In this document: positions 8,932-20,999 of the stretch, piece by piece | Numbering within the stretch: the first letter of the stretch is position 1 | How the letters are laid out: each line of letters begins with the position of its first letter | Assembly (NCBI RefSeq): GCF_030272615.1 | Contig: NW_026729171.1 | Coordinates: 87,501 to 127,500 of the forward strand | Source of the DNA: Cryptomeria japonica | Lineage: Eukaryota > Streptophyta > Pinopsida > Cupressales > Cupressaceae | Length of the DNA stretch: 40,000 bases | Direction: 5' to 3' | Program-made: the position numbers and the translations under genes | The notes under the pieces: model-generated | The model's database searches: none | What the model was told of the DNA's origin: nothing | What the model saw: only the letters and a program-made list of their open reading frames with translations

Positions 8932-11900
8932 GTTATGAGCTTGTCGCAGTGTGTACTTAGCAAACCGCGACCCACGTGCGAATCCACCCCGGCCACCCAC
9001 CCCCGTCGAGGTGCACACCCTCCCTCGCGAAGTGCGCCCCGTTCGCCAAGTGTGAGCCCTGCCCGGGTGCGCGCACCTTGCTAGGGCGTCGGGTGTGCAC
9101 CCGGCCCGGCCTACGTGCGTGCACCTGGACGGGGCGTCGTGTGCGTGCAGTGTCCCGTCTGCAACGCGGTGCCCACACACCACCTCGGGCGCAACGACCT
9201 GCGCTCACATGTGGGCCGAGTGCACCTTGGTGCATGTTCGGGGCGCCTCGGGTGCACGCTCGATCTTGCCCCGGTGCACCAAGGCGCTCGGTTTGCCCCG
9301 GGTGCGCACTTGGTGCAAGGTGGGCACCCAAAATAGGGATCAAGCACCAAAACACAAGTTTCGGGATGCAAAATGGGACCCAAGGACCACAAATGCGTTC
9401 CAAGACCCATGATGGGTCCACGAGAACAAAAATGTGTTCCGAGACTTAATAAACAAATATTGGGTTTTAGGAGAAGAAACATGCTCTGATGCCCAAAACG
9501 AGAATCGACCCCGAAAAGGCCACAGGCCAAAAGTGGGATGCGAGACAAAAAAAAATGGGACCCGAGGACCAAAATTGGGTTCCCAGGTCGAAGACAGGGC
9601 AACCGGACAAGAAACGACCTCTAAGGCTCGAAATGAGTCCCGACGACTAAAACTTGACAAGAAGCACCCATCAGGCACCCAACTCGACACCCATGGGATG
9701 CCGACCCACCCGGGCTTCCACCTAGCACACCTTGGCACCCACCCACCCTCGCACCCAACCTCGCACCCAACTTAGCACCTTTGAACCCACATTGGCACTC
9801 ACCCTGACCCTGGCACCTTGGAACCCACATTGGCACTCACCTTGACCCTGGCACCCACCTTTGCACTCACCTTGGGACCCACCCTGGCTCCCACCTCGGC
9901 ACCCACCCAGACACCCACCTTGGTTCCTTGGCACCCACCTTGGATCCTTGGCACCCACCCCGACACCCACCTTGGCACGCAACTTGGCTACTTGCCACCC
10001 ACCTTGGCTCCTTGACGCCCACCCCGACAACCACCCCGTGACCTACCCTGGCTAGGGTTGGTGCACACCCACCCTGGTGCCCACCTTGGCACCCACCCCA
10101 TGACCCACCTTGGCACGCACCTTAGTACCCACCCCGTTACCCACCCTAGGACCCACCCCGTGACCCACCTTGGCCAGGGTGGGTGCCTTGGTGCGCACAA
10201 CTTGCCTGGGCTGCACACCAGGGCGGGCTCAAGATGGCACCCGCGTTCCGTTTTTTTCACTATCTTTCAAAACGGAAATTTTAAAATCTCGTTTTTTTTT
10301 TTTTTTTGCCTTTTCTGGAAATTAGTGAAGGCAGCGCATCAAAGGTGCGCAATGCTGGTGCGAACCCGGGAGCGCTCCGATGTGTGCTCCAAGGTGCGGC
10401 GTGCACGAAGTCCGAGCCCGGCTTGCCCCGGGTGCGCACCTCGCGTGCACCTTCGCCGGGGTGAGCACCTTGGCTGGGTTGCGCGCCCTGGTGCGCACCA
10501 AGGAGCGCTCTGAAGTGTGCTCCAAGGTGCGGCGTGCACGAAGTCGGAGCTCGGTTTGCCCCGGGTGTGCACCTCGGGTGCGCACCTCGCGTGCACCTTC
10601 GCTGCGGTGGGCACCTTGGCTGGGTTGCGCGCCTTGGTGGGCACCATGCAGTGCACGAAGTCGGAGCCCGGTTTGCCCCGGGCGCGCACCTCCGCCAGGG
10701 TGGGCACCTTGGTGCGCACAACTTGCCTGGGCTGCGCACCAGGAAGGGCTCAAGATGGCACCCGCGTTCCGTTTTTTTCACTATCTTTCAGAACGGAAAT
10801 TTTAAAATATCGTTTTTTTTTGCCTTTTCTGGAAATTAGTGAAGGCAGCGCATCAAAGGTGCGCAACGCTGGTGCGAACCTGGGAGCGCTCCGATGTGTG
10901 CTCCAAGGTGCGGCGTGCACGAAGTCGGAGCCCGGTTTGCCCCGGGTGCGCCCTGGTGGGCACCATGGTGCGCACCAAGGAGCGCTCCGAAGTGTGCTCC
11001 AAGGTGCGGCCTGCACGAAGTCGGAGCCCGGTTTGCCCCGGGCGTGCACCGCGGGTGGGCACCTTGGTGCGCATGCCTTGCCTGGGCTGCGCACCAGGGC
11101 GGGCTCAAGATGGCACCCGCGTTCCGTTTTTTTCACTATCTTTCAAAACGGAAATTTTAAAATCTCATTTTTTTTTGCCTTTTCTGGAAATTAGTGAAGG
11201 CAGCGCATCAAAGGTGCGCACCTCGCTGCCCACCACGGTGCGCAACGCCGGTGGGCACCCGGGAGTGCTTCGAAGTGTGCTCCAAGGTGCTGCGTGCACG
11301 TTGTCGGAGCCCGGTTTGCCCCGGGTGCGCACCTCGCGTGCACCTTCGTCGGGGTGGGCACCTTGGCTGGGTTTGCCCCGGCTGCGCTCCGAAGCGGGGT
11401 TATTGGAGCGCCGCCTCTTTTTTTGTCGGAGCGTTTGGTGGGGTTTCTCGCATTGGCTCTTCCCAGGCCCGGTTGCCACCCTGGCGCGCACGAAGTCGGA
11501 AGTAGGGTTAATTGCCCGGGTGCGCACCTTTGCCAGGGTGGGCACCTTACCTGGGCTGTGCACCAGGGCGGGCTCAAGATGGCACCCGCGTTCCGTTTTT
11601 TTCACTATCTTTCAAAACGGAAATTTTAAAATCTCCTCTTTTTTTTGCCTTTTCTGGAAATTAGTGAAGGCAGCGCATCAAAGGTGCGCACCTCGCTGCC
11701 CACCTTGGTGTGCTCTGAGGTGCGCACCCGGGAGCGCTACGAAGTGTGCTCCAAGGTGCGGCGTGCACGTTGTCGGAGCCCGGTTTGCCCCGGGTGCGCA
11801 CCTCGCCTGCACCTTGGCCGGGGTGGGCACCCTGGCTGGGTTTGCCCAGGGTGCGCTCCGAAGCGGGGTTACTGGAGCGCCCCCTCTTTTTTTGTCAGAG

Positions 11901-14834
11901 CGTTTGGTGGGGTTTCTCGCATTGGCTCTTCCCAGGCCCGGTTGTTGGGTGCGCTCCCACCCTGGCGCGCGCGAAGTTGGAAGTTGGGTTAATTGCCCGG
12001 GCGCGCACCTTCGCCAGGGTGGGCACCTTGGTGCGCACACCTTGGCTGGGCTGCGCACCAGGGCGGGCTCAAGATGGCACCAGCATTCCCTTTTTCTCAC
12101 TATCTTTCAAAACGGAAATTTTAAAATCTCGTTTTTTTTTGCCTTTTATGGAAATTAGTGAAGGCATCGCATCAAAGGTGCGCACCTCGCTGCCCACCTT
12201 GGTGTGCTCCGAGGTGCCCACCACGGTGCGCTCCGAGGTGCCCACCACGGTGCGCAACGCCGGTGCGAACCCGGGAGCGCCCCGATGTGTGCTCCAAGGT
12301 GCGGCGTGCACGAAGCCGGACCCCGGTTTGCCCCGGGTGCGCACCTCGCGTGCACCTTGGTGCGCACACCTTGGCTGGGTTGCGCGGCCTGGTGGGCACC
12401 ATGGTGCGCACCAAGGAGCGCTCCGAAGTGTGCTCCAAGGTGCGGCGTGCACGAAGTCCTAGCCCGGTTTGCCCCGGGTGCGCACCTTCGCCGCGGTGGG
12501 CACCATGGCGTGCACGAAGTCGGAGCCCGGTTTGCCCCGGGTGCGCACCTCGCGTGCACCTTCGCCGGGGTGGGCACCTCGGCTGGGTTGCGCGCCCTGG
12601 TGCGCACCAAGGAGCGCTCCGAAGTGTGCTCCAAGGTGCGGCGTGCACGAAGTCGGAGCCCGGTTTGCCCCGGGTGCGCACCTTCGCCGCGGTGGGCACC
12701 CTGGTGCGCACCATGGCGTGCACGAAGTCGGAGCCCGGTTTGCCCCGGGTGCGCACCTCGCGTGCACCTTCGGCGGGGTTGCGCGCCCTGGTGCGCACCA
12801 AGGAGCGCTCCGAAGTGTGCTCCAAGGTGCGGCGTGCACGAAGTCGGAGCCCGGTTTGCCCCGGGTGCGCACCTCGCGTGCACCTTCGGCGGGGTTGCGC
12901 GCCCTGGTGGGCACCATGGTGCGCACCAAGGAGCGCTCCGAAGTGTGCTCCAAGGTGCGGCGTGCACGAAGTCGGAGCCCGGTTTGCCCCGGGTGCGCAC
13001 CTCGCGTGCACCTTCGCCGCGGTGGGCACCATGGCGTGCACGAAGTCGGAGCCCGGTTTGCCCCGGGTGCGCACCTCGCGTGCACCTTCGCCGGGGTGGG
13101 CACCTCGGCTGGGTTGCGCGCCCTGGTGCGCACCAAGGAGCGCTCCGAAGTGTGCTCCAAGGTGCGGCGTGCACGAAGTCGGAGCCCGGTTTGCCCCGGG
13201 TGCGCACCTCGCGTGCACCTTCGCCGCGGTGGGCACCATGGCGTGCACGAAGTCGGAGCCCGGTTTGCCCCGGGTGCGCACCCCGCGTGCACCTTCGCCG
13301 GGGTGGGCACCTCGGCTGGGTTGCGCGCCCTGGTGCGCACCAAGGAGCGCTCCGAAGTGTGCTCCAAGGTGCGGCGTGCACGAAGTCGGAGCCCGGTTTG
13401 CCCCGGGTGCGCACCTCGCGTGCACCTTCGCCGCGGTGGGCACCTTGGCTGGGTTGGGCACCATTGAGCGCTCCGAAGTGTGCTCCAAGGTGCGCACCAT
13501 GGCCCTCCAAGGTGCGCAGCATGGCGTGCACGAAGTCGGAGCCCGGTTTGCCCCGGGTGCGCACCTCGCGTGCACCTTCGCCAGGGTGGGCACCTCGGTG
13601 CGCACACCTTCTCAATGTTTTCTTGCCTTTTCTGGAAATTGGTGAAGGCAGCGCATCAAAGGTGCGCACCTCGGTGTGCTCCGAGGTGCGAACCCGAGAG
13701 CGCTCCGAGGTGCCCACGAAGTCGAAAGTCGGGTTAATTGCATTGTTTTCCCCGGGTGCGCTCCGAGGTGCGCAACATCGGTGCGCACCAAGGAGGGCTC
13801 CGAAGTGTGCTCCAAGGTGCGCACGATTCGGAGCTCGGTTTGCCCGGGGTGCGCACACCTTGGCTGGGTTGCGCACCCTTTGTGCGCTCCAAGGTGCGCA
13901 CGAAGTCGGAGCTCGGTTTGCCCCGGGTGCGCACCTTCGCCAGGGTGCGCACCTTGATGCGCACGCCTTGGCTGGGCTGCGCACCTTGGTGGGCGCCATG
14001 GTGCGCACCTTTCGTGCGCTCCAAGGTGCGCACGAAGTCGGAGCTCGGTTTGCCCCGGGTGCGCACCTTGGTGGGCGCCATGGTGCACTCCGAGGTGCCC
14101 AAGATTGGTGCGCACCAAGGAGCGCTCCGAAGTGCGCTCCAAGGTGCGCAGGTGCGCGCGAAGTCGAAAGTTGGGTTAATTGTCCGGTTTGCCTCGGGTG
14201 CGCACCTTGCGTGCACCTTCGCCAGGGTGGGCGCCTTGGTGCGCACACCTTGGCTGGGCTGCGCACCCGGGCGCGCACACCTTGGCACCCGCGTTTCCTT
14301 CATTTTAAATTTTTTTTTTTTACAATCTCTCAAGTGGGAAATTCTATAATCTCAACTTTTTTTGCCTTTTCAGGAAACTTTTGAATGGAGCGCATCATTG
14401 GTGCGCTCCGAAGTGTGCTCCAAGGTGCGCACCTCTGGTGTGCTCCAAAGCTCTCTCCAGCTGCGTGCACCTGCCCCGGCCGCGCACCCGGCCCCGCCCA
14501 GCTTCGCTCACCTGTCCCGGGCGTCTGGTGCGGAACCTTAGAGTAAGAAACATCACCGTGCACCTTGGCCAACGTGCGCGACTCGACCGAGCGCGCACTG
14601 GCCGAGGTGCACACCGATTTCACCTGGGTGCGCGCGCAGCACCTCGGGCGCACCGGGGTGCGCGCACAACGCCCGGGTTGCACCGTGGCCTGTGTGCTCG
14701 GGGCGCCTCGGGTGCGCGCTCGGTGTCGCCCCCGCGCGCGCGGTAGTGCGGGCAGCGCACCCCGGCCCGGCCCGGCCCCGACGAGAACGCAAACGGGCAA
14801 AAGGTTTATTCAAATAGCATTGCGACGCCCGGCG

Positions 14835-14847
14835 AAAAACTAAGAAA
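14835..14847 (-). terminator. Pol III terminator of 5S copy 3 (first T-run broken)
   Basis: Same TTTCTTAGTTTTT variant as copy 2. Confidence 0.75.
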
Positions 14848-14965
14848 GGGTGCAACACCGGGACTTCCCGGGAGGTCACCCATCCCAGTACTACTCCGGC
14901 CCAAGCGCGCTTAACTGCGGAGTTCTGATGGGATCCGGTGCACTAACGCTGGTATGATCGCACCC
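14847..14965 (-). rRNA. 5S rRNA: 5S ribosomal RNA, copy 3
   Basis: Full-length gene like copy 1, with all internal promoter elements. The 3' flank carries the same interrupted T-run as copy 2 (C at 14844), so these two units share a terminator type that the other three lack. Confidence 0.98.
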
Positions 14966-17900
14966 GTTATGAGCTTGTCGCAGTGTGTACTTAGCAAACC
15001 GCGACCCACGTGCGAATCCACCCCGGCCACCCACCCCCGTCGAGGTGCACACCCTCCCTCGCGAAGTGCGCCCCGTTCGCCAAGTGTGAGCCCTGCCCGG
15101 GTGCGCGCACCTTGCTAGGGCGTCGGGTGTGCACCCGGCCCGGCCTACGTGCGTGCACCTGGACGGGGCGTCGTGTGCGTGCAGTGTCCCGTCTGCAACG
15201 CGGTGCCCACACACCACCTCGGGCGCAACGACCTGCGCTCACATGTGGGCCGAGTGCACCTTGGTGCATGTTCGGGGCGCCTCGGGTGCACGCTCGATCT
15301 TGCCCCGGTGCACCAAGGCGCTCGGTTTGCCCCGGGTGCGCACTTGGTGCAAGGTGGGCACCCAAAATAGGGATCAAGCACCAAAACACAAGTTTCGGGA
15401 TGCAAAATGGGACCCAAGGACCACAAATGCGTTCCAAGACCCATGATGGGTCCACGAGAACAAAAATGTGTTCCGAGACTTAATAAACAAATATTGGGTT
15501 TTAGGAGAAGAAACATGCTCTGATGCCCAAAACGAGAATCGACCCCGAAAAGGCCACAGGCCAAAAGTGGGATGCGAGACAAAAAAAAATGGGACCCGAG
15601 GACCAAAATTGGGTTCCCAGGTCGAAGACAGGGCAACCGGACAAGAAACGACCTCTAAGGCTCGAAATGAGTCCCGACGACTAAAACTTGACAAGAAGCA
15701 CCCATCAGGCACCCAACTCGACACCCATGGGATGCCGACCCACCCGGGCTTCCACCTAGCACACCTTGGCACCCACCCACCCTCGCACCCAACCTCGCAC
15801 CCAACTTAGCACCTTTGAACCCACATTGGCACTCACCCTGACCCTGGCACCTTGGAACCCACATTGGCACTCACCTTGACCCTGGCACCCACCTTTGCAC
15901 TCACCTTGGGACCCACCCTGGCTCCCACCTCGGCACCCACCCAGACACCCACCTTGGTTCCTTGGCACCCACCTTGGATCCTTGGCACCCACCCCGACAC
16001 CCACCTTGGCACGCAACTTGGCTACTTGCCACCCACCTTGGCTCCTTGACGCCCACCCCGACAACCACCCCGTGACCTACCCTGGCTAGGGTTGGTGCAC
16101 ACCCACCCTGGTGCCCACCTTGGCACCCACCCCATGACCCACCTTGGCACGCACCTTAGTACCCACCCCGTTACCCACCCTAGGACCCACCCCGTGACCC
16201 ACCTTGGCCAGGGTGGGTGCCTTGGTGCGCACAACTTGCCTGGGCTGCACACCAGGGCGGGCTCAAGATGGCACCCGCGTTCCGTTTTTTTCACTATCTT
16301 TCAAAACGGAAATTTTAAAATCTCGTTTTTTTTTTTTTTTTGCCTTTTCTGGAAATTAGTGAAGGCAGCGCATCAAAGGTGCGCAATGCTGGTGCGAACC
16401 CGGGAGCGCTCCGATGTGTGCTCCAAGGTGCGGCGTGCACGAAGTCCGAGCCCGGCTTGCCCCGGGTGCGCACCTCGCGTGCACCTTCGCCGGGGTGAGC
16501 ACCTTGGCTGGGTTGCGCGCCCTGGTGCGCACCAAGGAGCGCTCTGAAGTGTGCTCCAAGGTGCGGCGTGCACGAAGTCGGAGCTCGGTTTGCCCCGGGT
16601 GTGCACCTCGGGTGCGCACCTCGCGTGCACCTTCGCTGCGGTGGGCACCTTGGCTGGGTTGCGCGCCTTGGTGGGCACCATGCAGTGCACGAAGTCGGAG
16701 CCCGGTTTGCCCCGGGCGCGCACCTCCGCCAGGGTGGGCACCTTGGTGCGCACAACTTGCCTGGGCTGCGCACCAGGAAGGGCTCAAGATGGCACCCGCG
16801 TTCCGTTTTTTTCACTATCTTTCAGAACGGAAATTTTAAAATATCGTTTTTTTTTGCCTTTTCTGGAAATTAGTGAAGGCAGCGCATCAAAGGTGCGCAA
16901 CGCTGGTGCGAACCTGGGAGCGCTCCGATGTGTGCTCCAAGGTGCGGCGTGCACGAAGTCGGAGCCCGGTTTGCCCCGGGTGCGCCCTGGTGGGCACCAT
17001 GGTGCGCACCAAGGAGCGCTCCGAAGTGTGCTCCAAGGTGCGGCCTGCACGAAGTCGGAGCCCGGTTTGCCCCGGGCGTGCACCGCGGGTGGGCACCTTG
17101 GTGCGCATGCCTTGCCTGGGCTGCGCACCAGGGCGGGCTCAAGATGGCACCCGCGTTCCGTTTTTTTCACTATCTTTCAAAACGGAAATTTTAAAATCTC
17201 ATTTTTTTTTGCCTTTTCTGGAAATTAGTGAAGGCAGCGCATCAAAGGTGCGCACCTCGCTGCCCACCACGGTGCGCAACGCCGGTGGGCACCCGGGAGT
17301 GCTTCGAAGTGTGCTCCAAGGTGCTGCGTGCACGTTGTCGGAGCCCGGTTTGCCCCGGGTGCGCACCTCGCGTGCACCTTCGTCGGGGTGGGCACCTTGG
17401 CTGGGTTTGCCCCGGCTGCGCTCCGAAGCGGGGTTATTGGAGCGCCGCCTCTTTTTTTGTCGGAGCGTTTGGTGGGGTTTCTCGCATTGGCTCTTCCCAG
17501 GCCCGGTTGCCACCCTGGCGCGCACGAAGTCGGAAGTAGGGTTAATTGCCCGGGTGCGCACCTTTGCCAGGGTGGGCACCTTACCTGGGCTGTGCACCAG
17601 GGCGGGCTCAAGATGGCACCCGCGTTCCGTTTTTTTCACTATCTTTCAAAACGGAAATTTTAAAATCTCCTCTTTTTTTTGCCTTTTCTGGAAATTAGTG
17701 AAGGCAGCGCATCAAAGGTGCGCACCTCGCTGCCCACCTTGGTGTGCTCTGAGGTGCGCACCCGGGAGCGCTACGAAGTGTGCTCCAAGGTGCGGCGTGC
17801 ACGTTGTCGGAGCCCGGTTTGCCCCGGGTGCGCACCTCGCCTGCACCTTGGCCGGGGTGGGCACCCTGGCTGGGTTTGCCCAGGGTGCGCTCCGAAGCGG

Positions 17901-20868
17901 GGTTACTGGAGCGCCCCCTCTTTTTTTGTCAGAGCGTTTGGTGGGGTTTCTCGCATTGGCTCTTCCCAGGCCCGGTTGTTGGGTGCGCTCCCACCCTGGC
18001 GCGCGCGAAGTTGGAAGTTGGGTTAATTGCCCGGGCGCGCACCTTCGCCAGGGTGGGCACCTTGGTGCGCACACCTTGGCTGGGCTGCGCACCAGGGCGG
18101 GCTCAAGATGGCACCAGCATTCCCTTTTTCTCACTATCTTTCAAAACGGAAATTTTAAAATCTCGTTTTTTTTTGCCTTTTATGGAAATTAGTGAAGGCA
18201 TCGCATCAAAGGTGCGCACCTCGCTGCCCACCTTGGTGTGCTCCGAGGTGCCCACCACGGTGCGCTCCGAGGTGCCCACCACGGTGCGCAACGCCGGTGC
18301 GAACCCGGGAGCGCCCCGATGTGTGCTCCAAGGTGCGGCGTGCACGAAGCCGGACCCCGGTTTGCCCCGGGTGCGCACCTCGCGTGCACCTTGGTGCGCA
18401 CACCTTGGCTGGGTTGCGCGGCCTGGTGGGCACCATGGTGCGCACCAAGGAGCGCTCCGAAGTGTGCTCCAAGGTGCGGCGTGCACGAAGTCCTAGCTCG
18501 GTTTGCCCCCGGTGCGCACCTTCGCCGCGGTGGGCACCATGGCGTGCACGAAGTCGGAGCCCGGTTTGCCCCGGGTGCGCACCTCGCGTGCACCTTCGCC
18601 GGGGTGGGCACCTCGGCTGGGTTGCGCGCCCTGGTGCGCACCAAGGAGCGCTCCGAAGTGTGCTCCAAGGTGCGGCGTGCACGAAGTCGGAGCCCGGTTT
18701 GCCCCGGGTGCGCACCTTCGCCGCGGTGGGCACCCTGGTGCGCACCATGGCGTGCACGAAGTCGGAGCCCGGTTTGCCCCGGGTGCGCACCTCGCGTGCA
18801 CCTTCGGCGGGGTTGCGCGCCCTGGTGCGCACCAAGGAGCGCTCCGAAGTGTGCTCCAAGGTGCGGCGTGCACGAAGTCGGAGCCCGGTTTGCCCCGGGT
18901 GCGCACCTCGCGTGCACCTTCGGCGGGGTTGCGCGCCCTGGTGGGCACCATGGTGCGCACCAAGGAGCGCTCCGAAGTGTGCTCCAAGGTGCGGCGTGCA
19001 CGAAGTCGGAGCCCGGTTTGCCCCGGGTGCGCACCTCGCGTGCACCTTCGCCGCGGTGGGCACCATGGCGTGCACGAAGTCGGAGCCCGGTTTGCCCCGG
19101 GTGCGCACCTCGCGTGCACCTTCGCCGGGGTGGGCACCTCGGCTGGGTTGCGCGCCCTGGTGCGCACCAAGGAGCGCTCCGAAGTGTGCTCCAAGGTGCG
19201 GCGTGCACGAAGTCGGAGCCCGGTTTGCCCCGGGTGCGCACCTCGCGTGCACCTTCGCCGCGGTGGGCACCATGGCGTGCACGAAGTCGGAGCCCGGTTT
19301 GCCCCGGGTGCGCACCCCGCGTGCACCTTCGCCGGGGTGGGCACCTCGGCTGGGTTGCGCGCCCTGGTGCGCACCAAGGAGCGCTCCGAAGTGTGCTCCA
19401 AGGTGCGGCGTGCACGAAGTCGGAGCCCGGTTTGCCCCGGGTGCGCACCTCGCGTGCACCTTCGCCGCGGTGGGCACCTTGGCTGGGTTGGGCACCATTG
19501 AGCGCTCCGAAGTGTGCTCCAAGGTGCGCACCATGGCCCTCCAAGGTGCGCAGCATGGCGTGCACGAAGTCGGAGCCCGGTTTGCCCCGGGTGCGCACCT
19601 CGCGTGCACCTTCGCCAGGGTGGGCACCTCGGTGCGCACACCTTCTCAATGTTTTCTTGCCTTTTCTGGAAATTGGTGAAGGCAGCGCATCAAAGGTGCG
19701 CACCTCGGTGTGCTCCGAGGTGCGAACCCGAGAGCGCTCCGAGGTGCCCACGAAGTCGAAAGTCGGGTTAATTGCATTGTTTTCCCCGGGTGCGCTCCGA
19801 GGTGCGCAACATCGGTGCGCACCAAGGAGGGCTCCGAAGTGTGCTCCAAGGTGCGCACGATTCGGAGCTCGGTTTGCCCGGGGTGCGCACACCTTGGCTG
19901 GGTTGCGCACCCTTTGTGCGCTCCAAGGTGCGCACGAAGTCGGAGCTCGGTTTGCCCCGGGTGCGCACCTTCGCCAGGGTGCGCACCTTGATGCGCACGC
20001 CTTGGCTGGGCTGCGCACCTTGGTGGGCGCCATGGTGCGCACCTTTCGTGCGCTCCAAGGTGCGCACGAAGTCGGAGCTCGGTTTGCCCCGGGTGCGCAC
20101 CTTGGTGGGCGCCATGGTGCACTCCGAGGTGCCCAAGATTGGTGCGCACCAAGGAGCGCTCCGAAGTGCGCTCCAAGGTGCGCAGGTGCGCGCGAAGTCG
20201 AAAGTTGGGTTAATTGTCCGGTTTGCCTCGGGTGCGCACCTTGCGTGCACCTTCGCCAGGGTGGGCGCCTTGGTGCGCACACCTTGGCTGGGCTGCGCAC
20301 CCGGGCGCGCACACCTTGGCACCCGCGTTTCCTTCATTTTAAATTTTTTTTTTTTACAATCTCTCAAGTGGGAAATTCTATAATCTCAACTTTTTTTGCC
20401 TTTTCAGGAAACTTTTGAATGGAGCGCATCATTGGTGCGCTCCGAAGTGTGCTCCAAGGTGCGCACCTCTGGTGTGCTCCAAAGCTCTCTCCAGCTGCGT
20501 GCACCTGCCCCGGCCGCGCACCCGGCCCCGCCCAGCTTCGCTCACCTGTCCCGGGCGTCTGGTGCGGAACCTTAGAGTAAGAAACATCACCGTGCACCTT
20601 GGCCAACGTGCGCGACTCGACCGAGCGCGCACTGGCCGAGGTGCACACCGATTTCACCTGGGTGCGCGCGCAGCACCTCGGGCGCACCGGGGTGCGCGCA
20701 CAACGCCCGGGTTGCACCGTGGCCTGTGTGCTCGGGGCGCCTCGGGTGCGCGCTCGGTGTCGCCCCCGCGCGCGCGGTAGTGCGGGCAGCGCACCCCGGC
20801 CCGGCCCGGCCCCGACGAGAACGCAAACGGGCAAAAGGTTTATTCAAATAGCATTGCGACGCCCGGCG

Positions 20869-20881
20869 AAAAACTAAAAAA
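20869..20881 (-). terminator. Pol III terminator of 5S copy 4
   Basis: TTTTTTAGTTTTT on the minus strand, as in copy 1. Confidence 0.85.
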
Positions 20882-20999
20882 GGGTGCAACACCGGGACTT
20901 CCCGGGAGGTCACCCATCCCAGTACTACTCCGGCCCAAGCGCGCTTAACTGCGGAGTTCTGATGGGATCCGGTGCACTAACGCTGGTATGATCGCACCC
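20881..20999 (-). rRNA. 5S rRNA: 5S ribosomal RNA, copy 4
   Basis: Full-length gene like copy 1, with intact boxes A and C, C at -1, and an uninterrupted six-T terminator at 20876-20881. Confidence 0.98.

Larger units (their letters stand above)
6034..12067. repeat. 6.03-kb rDNA spacer macro-repeat, unit 2
   Basis: Near-identical copy of unit 1, shifted by 6033 bp before about 7180 and by 6034 bp after it. It holds the same blocks, including a minus-strand 5S gene at 8813-8931 and the C-rich minisatellite around 9695-10184. Private or partly shared differences include G to T near 7564 and an interrupted T-run just after the 5S gene (8810), shared with unit 3. Confidence 0.96.
12068..18101. 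repeat. 6.03-kb rDNA spacer macro-repeat, unit 3
   Basis: Third full copy, exactly 6034 bp after unit 2 and colinear with it throughout. It contains the 5S gene at 14847-14965 and the minisatellite around 15729-16218. It shares the interrupted 5S terminator of unit 2 but not the private change near 7564. The very low divergence between copies points to recent amplification or continuing homogenisation. Confidence 0.96.
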